This document shows positions 32,556-41,524 of a stretch of 64,000 bases of DNA, piece after piece (positions within the stretch are counted from its first letter, which is position 1; each line of letters begins with the position of its first letter). The position numbers were made by a program, and so were the translations under genes. Below the pieces are notes generated by a model, which worked only from the letters and a program-made list of their open reading frames with translations, searched no databases and was not told the origin of the DNA. This stretch comes from Oscillospiraceae bacterium (GTDB lineage: Bacteria; Bacillota; Clostridia; Oscillospirales; Ruminococcaceae), in NCBI GenBank assembly GCA_017427265.1, contig JAFRTG010000027.1, positions 124,001 to 188,000 of the forward strand, written 5' to 3'.

Positions 32556-35483
32556 TCAGCGGTGCTGCTCAGCTTCCCAGATCAGCTCCTCCAGTGTCCT
32601 GCAGAGCCGCTCCGGCTCCACAGGCTTAGAAAGATGTGCATTCATGCCAACCTGGAGCGAGCGCTGTACATCCTCGTCAAAGGCATTGGCTGTCATGGCG
32701 ATGATCGGAACCTTTTTGGCATCATCTCTGCCGAGCTCACGAATCGCCGCCGCGGCTGCAAGACCGTCCATCTCCGGCATCCGCACATCCATGAGCACCG
32801 CGTCGTAATACCACGCCGGTGCTTCCGTGAATTTTTCCAGTGCGATTCTGCCGTTCCCGGCATGATCGGTTTCGGCACCCATGAGCCGGAGCAGCTCCCG
32901 CATGATTTCTGCATTGATCAGGACATCCTCTGCAAGCAGGATATGTCTGCCGTGCAGATCGGCACGCTGCTTATTCTTTGCAAACTGCAGATTATTTTTG
33001 CGGGCAATCCGCTCGAATTCATCAATCACATTTGAGGCGAAAAGCGGCTTGGCCAGAAAGCTGTCCACGCCGGCCTTCGGGGCGTCGTCCATGATGTCAT
33101 CCCAGTTGAAAGCAGTCAGAATGATGATGATTGTATGATTGCTGAAGCGGCTGCGGATCTCCTGCGCGAGCGCAATGCCGTCCTTTTCGGGCATTTTCCA
33201 GTCCAGCAGCACAAGATGGTAGGGATCCGAGTTTGCCTGCCGTTCTTCCAGCAGACGCAGCGCTGCTTCTCCGCTCAGGCAGGTATCGGCATGAATCCCC
33301 GCCTCTTCCAGCACGAGTCTTGCATGCTCTGCAGCGACCGCATCATCGTCCACGACCAGCACGCGCAGATCCTTCGGGTCGATCACAACGCCCTCCGTAT
33401 AGCTGTGCTGACAGTTTTTCAGTGTCACGACGACAGTGAATTCTGTTCCGACGCCCTTCTCGGATTTGACGGAGATTGTGCCGTTCATCAGATCAAGAAT
33501 GCTCTTGGCAATCGCCATGCCGAGACCGGTGCTGCCGTACTTGCTGCTGCGGCTGCTGTTCTCCTGTGCAAAGGTATCAAAGATTTTCGGCAGGAACGCC
33601 GCATCCATGCCGATGCCTGTATCCCGGATTGTGAAGCGAATTGTGGACTGGTCGTCAAATGCCGCTGTCCGTTCAACCGTCAGTTTGATGCTGCCGGGCG
33701 CATCGGTAAACTTCACGGCATTGCTGAGAATATTGATCAGAACCTGCTTGAGCTTCATGTCATCGCCGACGTAGTAATCGGAAACACCGCCGACCACGCG
33801 GCATTCATATTCCAGCCCCTTGTCACTGCACTGTGTCCGGACCATGACATTGATCTGCTCCAGCATGGCGCGGAAGGAAAACTCCTCCTTCCGCAGCACC
33901 ATTTTGCCCGATTCGATGCGGCTCATATCCAGGATATCGTTGATGAGCAAAAGCAGGTGACGGGCACTGCTGCCGATCTGCTCCAGATATTCCTTTGTTT
34001 CTGCATCCAGCCTGCCTTTTTTCAGTGCAAGGCTGTCCAGACCGATGATCGCATTCATCGGCGTGCGGATCTCATGACTCATGTTTGAGAGGAATACGGT
34101 TTTGGCGTTGTTGGCTTCCTCTGCGGCGCGGAGTGCTTCGCGCAGTGCCTGATTCCGCGCCATGGCTTTACGGTATTCACTGTCGATATTGGTCAGTCCG
34201 AGGCCGACAGCATGTACCGTGCAGTCATCGCGGTCCTGGGCATGGCGTACACCGGCCATGCGGATCATTTCATAGTAATCCTTTCCGCCGCGGTGTACGA
34301 GATAACGGTAGGCGATGATCGGACTTTCGGCAAGCCCTCTGCGGATATTCTCCGGGTCGATGAACCGCAGAAAATCCTCGCGGTAATCCCGGTCTACGGA
34401 GTGCTCCGCATACCAGCGGAATCGTTCCAGAAACGGAAAATGCACGCCCTCTCTGGTTTGCTCAGGATCCGAAAGGTCGGCGCGATAGCAGACGCCGTCG
34501 TCGGCATCCAGGTCAATGTGATACACACTGCGGTAGTCCGAAGCAAGCGCGGTAATCATTCTGTCCTGCTGCTTCCGCAGGTTTTCCTCCGCCAGAAGCT
34601 GCTCCTGCAGCGCGTGCCTGTCCTCCGTTTCCTGCTGACGTGCGCGAACCTCTTCATCAATATCGCGGAAGCCGAGCATGACGCCCATGCGCCCCTCCGG
34701 CATTCTGACCTTTCTGAAGTCAATCCGGTAATACCGCTTTTCGTTTTCAAACTGCCGCAGGAAGGTCACGGAATACTGCTCCTTTTCCTGCAGCTCACGG
34801 ATGATGCGGGGCAGAGAGATTTCTTCCATCAGGCGTTCCTGATCCTCCGGCGCGACCACTGTCCGGATATACTCCACCTGCGTTTCTGTATAGGTTGCAC
34901 GGTTCAGCGCGTTCATGATCGGCTCCGCGTGAACGCTCTCGCCGCTGAGGTCGCCGTGATAAAGCGAGCAGCGCTCTGTTTCAACGTCATTGATCAGCCA
35001 GACCGTGTTGTAGGAATTGGTCAGCGTATCAATGACGGCATCGCGGACAGCAGTGACATGTTCCGCCTGCAGCCGCTTTGCGGTGATGTCTGAAATAAAG
35101 ACATAGTAGATGCCGCCGTAGAACGCCGTCTCGTTGAAATGCGTGTGGATATCCACCCAGCGAACGGCGCCGTCTTTGCGGATGATGCGGTATTCCGCAT
35201 AGGCAAGGCCGTCCTCACTGCTGTTTGTCTGCGATGAAACGGCTGCTACGACGGCGGCATAATCATCCGGATGAATCATGCCCCGGACCGTGTTTCCGGT
35301 CAGCTGCTCCATCTCCTCTGCTGTTGCACAGCCAAAGATTTTGAACACCTCGGCGTTGGCATAGAGCAGGGGATGATCCCCGCCCTGCCGGCAGATCAGG
35401 AAGCCGCCGGGCATATACTGCCCCACTTCCTTGACAACTTCGATGTTCTGCGCATTCAGTGCAAATTTCTCTCCGAATACCAT
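32556..35483 (-). CDS. PAS-type hybrid histidine kinase with two receivers (975 aa)
   Basis: The ATG follows GGGAGG at 7 nt. No membrane segments. An N-terminal PAS domain (about 20-135; HPDDYAAVVAAV, EYRIIRKDGAVRWVDIHTHF) is followed by two diverged PAS-like segments (about 140-275 and 300-430), the kinase core with H470 in SNMSHEIRTPMN, an ATPase domain (IRDTGIGM, GSTGLGMAI), receiver 1 (about 705-825; VLVVDDD, LLDWKMPEKDG) and receiver 2 (about 840-965; LLAEDVLIN, LMDVRMPEMDG). Multistep phosphorelay through the separate Hpt protein encoded upstream is the likely scheme. The signal is probably cytosolic. Confidence 0.92.
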   Translation of the reverse strand: MVFGEKFALNAQNIEVVKEVGQYMPGGFLICRQGGDHPLLYANAEVFKIFGCATAEEMEQLTGNTVRGMIHPDDYAAVVAAVSSQTNSSEDGLAYAEYRIIRKDGAVRWVDIHTHFNETAFYGGIYYVFISDITAKRLQAEHVTAVRDAVIDTLTNSYNTVWLINDVETERCSLYHGDLSGESVHAEPIMNALNRATYTETQVEYIRTVVAPEDQERLMEEISLPRIIRELQEKEQYSVTFLRQFENEKRYYRIDFRKVRMPEGRMGVMLGFRDIDEEVRARQQETEDRHALQEQLLAEENLRKQQDRMITALASDYRSVYHIDLDADDGVCYRADLSDPEQTREGVHFPFLERFRWYAEHSVDRDYREDFLRFIDPENIRRGLAESPIIAYRYLVHRGGKDYYEMIRMAGVRHAQDRDDCTVHAVGLGLTNIDSEYRKAMARNQALREALRAAEEANNAKTVFLSNMSHEIRTPMNAIIGLDSLALKKGRLDAETKEYLEQIGSSARHLLLLINDILDMSRIESGKMVLRKEEFSFRAMLEQINVMVRTQCSDKGLEYECRVVGGVSDYYVGDDMKLKQVLINILSNAVKFTDAPGSIKLTVERTAAFDDQSTIRFTIRDTGIGMDAAFLPKIFDTFAQENSSRSSKYGSTGLGMAIAKSILDLMNGTISVKSEKGVGTEFTVVVTLKNCQHSYTEGVVIDPKDLRVLVVDDDAVAAEHARLVLEEAGIHADTCLSGEAALRLLEERQANSDPYHLVLLDWKMPEKDGIALAQEIRSRFSNHTIIIILTAFNWDDIMDDAPKAGVDSFLAKPLFASNVIDEFERIARKNNLQFAKNKQRADLHGRHILLAEDVLINAEIMRELLRLMGAETDHAGNGRIALEKFTEAPAWYYDAVLMDVRMPEMDGLAAAAAIRELGRDDAKKVPIIAMTANAFDEDVQRSLQVGMNAHLSKPVEPERLCRTLEELIWEAEQHR

Positions 35484-35639
35484 ACTGAAACCTCCCTATC
35501 CGCGACTGTACCGCAGTCTGTTTTCCGTCAGAAAACAAACGGATCCCCAGCAGCCGCAGACGATCCGGCTGCATGATCTGCAACATCCTGATCTGTCAAT
35601 GGTTCGGGAATCCGTATCCGATATGATTTCTTTTTCAGT

Positions 35640-35975
35640 TCACAGACTGCAGAGCCGTGCGAACTGTGCTGAGGCTTCTTCCAGAAGCGGAGAATAATCC
35701 GTGTCCGTCCTGCTGCGAAGAAGCTCTGTCATTTCGCTGACCGGCTTTATCAGAGGCGTCAGCGAGAGGTTTGCGTACATGCCCTTCAGTGCATGCGCCG
35801 ACTCAAATGCGGCGGCGTAATCCTTTTTTTCGAGCTGCTCTGCCAGCAGCGAAAGCCTTTGGTCTTCTGTCGCCTTTTTGACGAGCATCAGGTAAAAATC
35901 TTCCTTGTTCATACAGCGTGCAAGTCCGTCATCCACATCTGCACCGAATGCACGCAGTGCTTCAACAGTCATCAT
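35640..35975 (-). CDS. Histidine phosphotransfer (Hpt) protein
   Basis: This is a 111-residue helical protein. The phosphoacceptor is H61 in AHALKGMYANL, the standard Hpt context. The start is the first of two adjacent ATGs, 11 nt after GGAG. It begins 4 bp after the EAL-protein stop and precedes the hybrid kinase by 156 bp. It should carry phosphate between the receiver domains of the neighbouring kinases. Confidence 0.9.
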   Translation of the reverse strand: MMTVEALRAFGADVDDGLARCMNKEDFYLMLVKKATEDQRLSLLAEQLEKKDYAAAFESAHALKGMYANLSLTPLIKPVSEMTELLRSRTDTDYSPLLEEASAQFARLCSL

Positions 35976-35979
35976 GGTC

Positions 35980-37674
35980 TCACGCTCCGATCTCCGCTCT
36001 GATCAGCGCGGAAAAATCCTCTGCGGACAGCGGCTTTGAAAAATAGTAGCCCTGAATAATATCACAGCCCAATTCCTTCAGCAGTTCCATCTGTTCCTTT
36101 GTCTCGACGCCTTCCGCAATGACCGGCACGTTCAGCAGTCTTGCGATATCAATCATGATCCCGACCAGACGGCAGTCCTTTTTATTTCCGCAGATGTTCC
36201 GGATAAAATGCATGTCCAGCTTCAGTGCGTCGATGGGCAGCGATGTCAGCATGTTGAGAGAGGAATATCCGCTGCCGAAGTCGTCCATCTCGATCTTATA
36301 GCCCTGCTCGCGCAGTCTGACGACCGTGTCAATGATCTGACGGGAATCATCCGTGTATGCAGACTCTGTGATTTCAAGCAGCAGTTTTTCGTTTTCAAGC
36401 CCGTTTCTGCTTGTGATTTCGCTCAGGATTTTTCCAAGCATCGGATTAAAGGCATCTACTCTCGAAACATTGACCGAGACCGGGATATCGACCCCGTATT
36501 CCTTTTTCCACTGCCGGATCTGTGCCGCCGCAAAATTCCATACATATCTGTCCAGCTTCTGAATGAGACCGTTATCCTCAAACAGCGGAATAAACACATC
36601 CGGCCGGATGACGCCGAATTCCGGGTGATACCACCGCGTCAGTGCTTCCGCGCTGACAAGCCTCGGCGTTCCGCCGCAGATGCAGTATTTGGGCTGATAG
36701 AACACCCGGAACTGTTCTTCTGTCAGTGCCCGGTCCATATCCTCAAGCAGCCGTTCCGAATACAGTTCCTTGCTGTGCAGCTCCGCGTTGTAAAATTCAA
36801 AGCAGGTCGTATAGCTGTTGCGGAGCTTCCGGCAGGTCAGAGCTGCACGGTCAAAGCGCTGTTCCATGTCCAGTCCGCTGCCGTCATCGGAATAAATGCC
36901 CATGCGAAGGCTGATTTTGCATTCTCCCAGACTGCCGGAAAGTCCGTTGATATACTGCGGCAGCTTTTCATGCAGATCTTCAACATGAGGAAGATAGATA
37001 CCGAAGCAGTTGTTGTTGAGACGGCACGCCAGTCCGCCGGTGCGGCTGACAATCTCATGAATGCGTGTGCCGATCTCTTTCAGAATCATATTCCCGAAGG
37101 CTTTTCCGTAAAGCTCGTTGATGATGTGAAACCGGTTGATGTCAAATACCAGCGCATCCATCGGGAGCTGATCGTTCTGCTGATCCAGCCGTTTGCCGTA
37201 CTGGAAAAAGAATTCCTTGTTAAACAAACCGGTCAGCTCATCCCGTTCTGTTTCGTGGATGATGATGCTGTCCTCTGCCAGCTCAATCGAGTGCTGAACT
37301 CTGGCACGGATGACATCCGGGACATCATACGGCTTCGTGATAAAATCTGCGGCACCGAGCTGCAGGCTGGTGACCTCTGCTTCCTTTTCCGAAGTCAGCA
37401 CAATGACCGGTATGCGCCGCAGTTCACTGTCCGCGCGAATGATTTTCAGAAGGCTGTAGCCGTCCAGCTCCGGCATGTGCAGATCCAGAATAACAAGAGA
37501 AAGCCGCATCTTCTCCTTCCGGATCAGATTCAGCGCGACAGCACCGTTTTCGGCGTAGATGACTTCATACAGATCCTGAAGCATCGCGCCGAGCATTTCC
37601 CGTTCGATGAATTCATCATCGACAATGAGTACCGTTCTGTGAAAGCCGTTTTGGCGTTCAAGCAGTTCATGCAT
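35980..37674 (-). CDS. Receiver - degenerate GGDEF - EAL c-di-GMP phosphodiesterase (564 aa)
   Basis: The start follows CGGAGGG. The receiver (about 14-130) has VLIVDDE, LVILDLHMPELDG and the conserved Lys in ITKPYD. The GGDEF-like domain (about 145-300) has RLNNNCFGIYLP where RxGGDEF is expected, so it cannot make c-di-GMP and may bind nucleotide. The EAL domain (about 315-560) has intact signature residues: AEALTRW, ITESAY, DDFGSGYSSL, KLDMHFI, VIAEGVE. It is therefore predicted to degrade c-di-GMP, controlled by phosphorylation of its own receiver. It is the first gene of the signalling unit and has a strong promoter. Confidence 0.92.
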   Translation of the reverse strand: MHELLERQNGFHRTVLIVDDEFIEREMLGAMLQDLYEVIYAENGAVALNLIRKEKMRLSLVILDLHMPELDGYSLLKIIRADSELRRIPVIVLTSEKEAEVTSLQLGAADFITKPYDVPDVIRARVQHSIELAEDSIIIHETERDELTGLFNKEFFFQYGKRLDQQNDQLPMDALVFDINRFHIINELYGKAFGNMILKEIGTRIHEIVSRTGGLACRLNNNCFGIYLPHVEDLHEKLPQYINGLSGSLGECKISLRMGIYSDDGSGLDMEQRFDRAALTCRKLRNSYTTCFEFYNAELHSKELYSERLLEDMDRALTEEQFRVFYQPKYCICGGTPRLVSAEALTRWYHPEFGVIRPDVFIPLFEDNGLIQKLDRYVWNFAAAQIRQWKKEYGVDIPVSVNVSRVDAFNPMLGKILSEITSRNGLENEKLLLEITESAYTDDSRQIIDTVVRLREQGYKIEMDDFGSGYSSLNMLTSLPIDALKLDMHFIRNICGNKKDCRLVGIMIDIARLLNVPVIAEGVETKEQMELLKELGCDIIQGYYFSKPLSAEDFSALIRAEIGA

Positions 37675-37741
37675 ACGTCATCCCTCCGTTTCGTTTACGA
37701 AATCTGACTGAAGCGATATTCGTGCGGCACTGTCTGATTCC

Positions 37742-37770
37742 ATTATACAGTATTTCAGAACACTTGTCAA
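37742..37770 (-). promoter_or_regulatory. Promoter of the signalling operon
   Basis: TTGACA (37765-37770), 17 bp, TATAAT (37742-37747) on the minus strand. Confidence 0.92.
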
Positions 37771-38252
37771 TGCTAAATATCTATATTATCTATATGCGGG
37801 CAGAAGGGGAACACCCGGAACTGCGATGCTGACCGTTTTGAACCCGATTGTTATTACTTTCGTCAGGGAGCCGTCGGCGTACTTCAGTTTGTTCAAGCCG
37901 GCGGTGCCCGTTCGCTTGCTTGGGGCGTGAGGATATACTGTCATAATGCAGCCTGCGCCGTGACATCTGCAGTGACAACTGTAACCACAGAATAATAAAG
38001 TAAAAGGCAGGACGTCACTGTGCGTCCTGCCTTTTCACTGTATAGATTTGAAAACCCGCCTTAAACTATAGTAGGGGATTGTCTTTCGTGACAGTATCGT
38101 TATCAGCCATTGGTATCGTGCCCTGCAAGCTATGCTGTGAGTGTGTGGGCAAAATGCCTGCTGAAACACGAAACGTGAGGTGCTCTGTTTTGAATAGGGA
38201 AAAAGCACATATCTTCTGTCATGTGAGGCTTCCGCTTTCATTCAGATCTGAT
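37771..38252. other. Gene-poor gap between signalling and ABC operons
   Basis: No gene could be supported in this 480-bp stretch. The left half reads on the plus strand without early stops (CDADRFEPDCYYFRQGAVG...), suggesting a decayed coding segment, but I cannot name it. A strong terminator lies near the middle; the right half shows nothing recognisable. Confidence 0.5.
38002..38035. terminator. Terminator, 13-bp perfect stem
   Basis: AAAAGGCAGGACG pairs with CGTCCTGCCTTTT around an 8-nt loop. It could stop transcription on both strands, although the ABC operon stop codon lies over 200 bp away. Confidence 0.85.
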
Positions 38253-38897
38253 TCAGAATGCCCCGTTGATATCCCTCAGATCAACGATTCTTGTGCACAG
38301 TTTCTCTGCAAGGCTGTTATTATGCGTGATCACAAGCAATCCCAGATCTCTTTTCTTTACTTCATCAAGCAGGACATTCCATATCTGCGCCTGCGTAATG
38401 GCGTCGAGCATTGTGCTCATTTCGTCGGCTATGATAAATTCCGTATCGGGAGCAAGTACCCTTGCAACACAAAACCGCTGGAGTTCTCCGCCTGACAATT
38501 CATTCGGATACCTGCTGAACCACAGCTTACTGTTGATATTCAGCCTCTTTAAGAGCTCCTCATCAGGCTGCCATCCCTCGCTGACGGATCGTTTTAATTT
38601 CCATCTCGGGTCAAGTGCTTTTTCGGGGTGCTGATATATCATCTGCACCGGGCAAAACCCTTTTTGCGGAAGTTTCTTTCCTTTCCAGAGGATTTCGCCT
38701 TCTGTGGGAGAATCGTAGCCTGCCAGCAGTCTTGAAAGCGTGCTTTTTCCGTAGCCCGACGGCCCTATCAGTCCGAGTCGTTCGTGCCGTCTGATATCAA
38801 GATTGATATTTCTTAGTATCCACGGTCCTTTGTGATATCTGAAGCTGACATTCTGACAGCTTAACAGTATCTCGTCATGTTTTGCACTGTCAGTCAT
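38253..38897 (-). CDS. ABC transporter ATP-binding protein, OppF/NikE type
   Basis: 214 residues. Walker A is GPSGYGKST, the signature is LSGGELQR, Walker B is FIIADEM, and the switch His is in VITHNN. At 214 residues it lacks the C-terminal oligopeptide-binding extension found in longer OppF proteins, like NikE. It overlaps the upstream ATPase gene by 4 bp (ATGA). It pairs with the OppD-like ATPase to power the importer encoded here. Confidence 0.92.
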   Translation of the reverse strand: MTDSAKHDEILLSCQNVSFRYHKGPWILRNINLDIRRHERLGLIGPSGYGKSTLSRLLAGYDSPTEGEILWKGKKLPQKGFCPVQMIYQHPEKALDPRWKLKRSVSEGWQPDEELLKRLNINSKLWFSRYPNELSGGELQRFCVARVLAPDTEFIIADEMSTMLDAITQAQIWNVLLDEVKKRDLGLLVITHNNSLAEKLCTRIVDLRDINGAF

Positions 38898-39706
38898 AAT
38901 GCTCCTTTCATGAGTTCAGAGGCATCTGCACTTAAAAATCCGTTCTCAGGCAGTGCAGACCACAGGGCTTTGGTATAAGGGTGCTTCAGTGCATCTCTTC
39001 CCTGACGGAAATCGTCCGCAGTGCAGCAGTCGATCGTCTCACCGTCATAGAACACTGCGATGGTATCCGCTGCTTTCAGTGCTGCTTCGATGTCATGGGT
39101 TATCATAAGTATGCCGCAGCCCTGATCGGCCAGTTCGCGGAAATGCCGCATGGTTTCAGCAGCCATATCTTCGCTCAGACCGGGGGTCGGTTCATCTGCA
39201 AGTATGAGTTTTGCATCTGAGATCACCGCTGTTGAGATCAGCACACGCCTTGCCATTCCGCCCGAAAGCTGGAAGGGATACTTTTTTTCAGCACTTTTAT
39301 CCAGTCCGTATCTGCGGAATGCTTCTTCAAGCTGCTGTTTGGTTCCTTTCAGGCCTCTGACCTGTTTTCCTGCCTTCATCAGCGGGTCCAGATATGTTAC
39401 CGACTGGGGGATCATGATGATCTCCGAGCCTACCTTTTCCTTTCGCAGACTGTTGGTGAGCTGTTTGCCGCAGTAGCGGATCTCTCCGCCCACGGAAGCA
39501 TTTGACGGAAGTATCCCAAGAACTGCGTGCGCAAGGACACTTTTTCCGCTTCCGCTTGCACCTACTATTGCTAGGATCTCACCCTCGTGAACTGTGACAT
39601 TCAGCTTTTTTATCACCGTCAGGTCGTGCTTGGACAGTCCCTTGTCGTACATTCGGAAGCTCACGGAGATATCCTCAACTTCAAGTATGATTTTATCCTT
39701 GTTCAT
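38894..39706 (-). CDS. ABC transporter ATP-binding protein, OppD/NikD type
   Basis: 270 residues. Walker A GASGSGKS, Q-loop IMIPQSVTYLDP, signature QLSGGMARR, Walker B LILADEPT, switch ITHDIEAA. The C-terminal tail (KHPYTKALWSALPENGF) is the short OppD-type extension. It lies 3 bp after the permease gene and overlaps the next ATPase gene by 4 bp. Confidence 0.92.
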   Translation of the reverse strand: MNKDKIILEVEDISVSFRMYDKGLSKHDLTVIKKLNVTVHEGEILAIVGASGSGKSVLAHAVLGILPSNASVGGEIRYCGKQLTNSLRKEKVGSEIIMIPQSVTYLDPLMKAGKQVRGLKGTKQQLEEAFRRYGLDKSAEKKYPFQLSGGMARRVLISTAVISDAKLILADEPTPGLSEDMAAETMRHFRELADQGCGILMITHDIEAALKAADTIAVFYDGETIDCCTADDFRQGRDALKHPYTKALWSALPENGFLSADASELMKGAL

Positions 39707-39709
39707 ATA

Positions 39710-40552
39710 TCACTCCTGCGCACTGTACGGGTCAAGAAGCATCCGCAGATGGGAGCCGATTGCTTCAAACAATACAACTATAATCAGCAGACTGATTCCG
39801 GGCATTACGGCGAGCCACCACATCCCGGTTGTGAGGTGCTTCATTGCTTCTGATAATATGATACCGATGGCAGGCTGTTCGGCAGGCAGTCCGAAACCGA
39901 GAAAGGTTATCGACGATTCGTGCATAATCGCATGGGGGAACATGAGTATCAACCCGACGATGAACTGCGGAACGACGTGCGGCATAATATGGTGAAAGGC
40001 AATCCACAGCTTTGTTTTGCCGAGCTTTTCCGATGCTTTTACAAACTGTGAATCTTTCAGTGCCAGCACTTCCGCCTGAACGATTCTGCCGAGGGAACAC
40101 CAGTGGGTCACGATGACGCCGATCGCAACACCTTTCGCGCCCTTGCCGAGCAGCAGTGAAATCAGAATCAGCAGGATCAGGTGCGGAATGCCCATGAAAA
40201 TATCCACGAACCAGTTGAATATCCCGGAAGCATATTTCCCGAATGTGCCTGCAATGACACCGAGAAACAGTGCAATCACTGATGTTGCACAGGATGCAAG
40301 AAGTCCGATGTAGATGCTGACGGACAGTCCTTTCACCGTTCTTGCAAACATATCTCTGCCCATCCAGTCCGTACCGAATAAGTGATGACCGGACGGCGGG
40401 AGATTCTTTTCGGCAAAATGCGGGGCATACAGTTCTTCATCCATGATAAACCCTGCGGCCGTCACCGCGAGAATGATTATCACGGACAGGGCGATGATGA
40501 TGAGCGTCAGTGTGCGCCTGTTCAGGATACCGTGTTTGCGCATGTTTTTCAT
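39710..40552 (-). CDS. ABC transporter permease, OppC/NikC type
   Basis: 280 residues with six predicted helices. The N-terminal segment HLFGTDWMGRDMFARTVKGLSVSIYIGL is the DppC-family hallmark. The EAA coupling loop reads EKLGKTKLWIAFHHIMPHVVPQF. It overlaps the OppB-like gene by 4 bp. Confidence 0.92.
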   Translation of the reverse strand: MKNMRKHGILNRRTLTLIIIALSVIIILAVTAAGFIMDEELYAPHFAEKNLPPSGHHLFGTDWMGRDMFARTVKGLSVSIYIGLLASCATSVIALFLGVIAGTFGKYASGIFNWFVDIFMGIPHLILLILISLLLGKGAKGVAIGVIVTHWCSLGRIVQAEVLALKDSQFVKASEKLGKTKLWIAFHHIMPHVVPQFIVGLILMFPHAIMHESSITFLGFGLPAEQPAIGIILSEAMKHLTTGMWWLAVMPGISLLIIVVLFEAIGSHLRMLLDPYSAQE

Positions 40553-41523
40553 ATACTGTGCCCTCCTTCTCTGATCCGGGGATCTGCAACAGAATAGAGG
40601 ATATTTGCAATCAGATTTCCTGCAAACACAAACAGTGCCGAAAACAGTGCGATACCGAGAAACAGCGGAATATCGCCTTTCAGTGCCGACTGCACCGTAA
40701 CATTTCCAAGACCGGGGTAGGTGAAAACGGTCTCGGCAAGAACGGAACCGCCGAAAAGCTCACTGAGCGCACCGAACTGAAGCGTAATAAAGGGGAGCAT
40801 GACATTTCTGAGCCCGTGGCGGCGGATAAACTGCCACTTGCTTTCACCTCTCGCTCTTGCAAAAAGGGCATAATCACTTTCTGCGGCTTGGTTCATTTTT
40901 TCCCTGACCTGCAATGTGATCTTGGATACTCCTGTCAGACTCAGCGCCAGTGCAGGCAGTATGATATGCCTGATTCTGTCGGAAAGCGGTGCTTCCTCTA
41001 CGGTCATTCCTATGGGCGAAGCAAGTCCCAGCGGCAGCCAGCCGAGTTTGACTGAAAAAATCAGCAGCAGTATCATTCCGATCCAGAAAGCCGGGGATGA
41101 TTCAAGGAGCAGGCAATAGACCTTTATCGCCTTGTCAATGACAGAACCTCTGTATGCCGAAGCAATCAAACCAAGCAGAAGCCCGAATACGCCAGACATC
41201 ACCCATGAAACAAACATGAGCTTTATTGACAGGCTGAACCTTTCGCCTATGACCGAAGCCACAGGCTTGCGGTATATCATGGAAGTACCCATGTCACCGT
41301 GCAGGATATTGCCCGCCCATTTCAGATATCTTGTGACCGCGGGTTCGTTCAGTCCCCAGTATGCTTCTATCTGCGCCCGTTTTTCGGCGGAGATGCTGTT
41401 TTCGCCTATATAGGCGTTTACAGTATCTATCGGCGAAAGCTCTGCCAATGCAAAGGTTATGATACTGACCGCTGTCAAAAGCAGTATCATCTTTAAGATG
41501 CTCAGCAATAACTTCTTTGCCAT
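40549..41523 (-). CDS. ABC transporter permease, OppB/NikB type
   Basis: 324 residues; the start is the ATG after GGGAG, one base beyond the stop of the binding-protein gene. The N-terminal helix then SPIDTVNAYIG, WGLNEPAVTRYLKWAGNILHGDMGTSMIY and the EAA loop ARARGESKWQFIRRHGLRNVMLP are typical of DppB/NikB proteins. Six helices are visible. Confidence 0.92.
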   Translation of the reverse strand: MAKKLLLSILKMILLLTAVSIITFALAELSPIDTVNAYIGENSISAEKRAQIEAYWGLNEPAVTRYLKWAGNILHGDMGTSMIYRKPVASVIGERFSLSIKLMFVSWVMSGVFGLLLGLIASAYRGSVIDKAIKVYCLLLESSPAFWIGMILLLIFSVKLGWLPLGLASPIGMTVEEAPLSDRIRHIILPALALSLTGVSKITLQVREKMNQAAESDYALFARARGESKWQFIRRHGLRNVMLPFITLQFGALSELFGGSVLAETVFTYPGLGNVTVQSALKGDIPLFLGIALFSALFVFAGNLIANILYSVADPRIREGGHSI

Positions 41524-41524
41524 A

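Noticed and set aside
37790..37978. 62-residue minus-strand protein
   Set aside because: Very Arg/Ser-rich, starts close to the operon promoter, no ribosome-binding site, no family resemblance.
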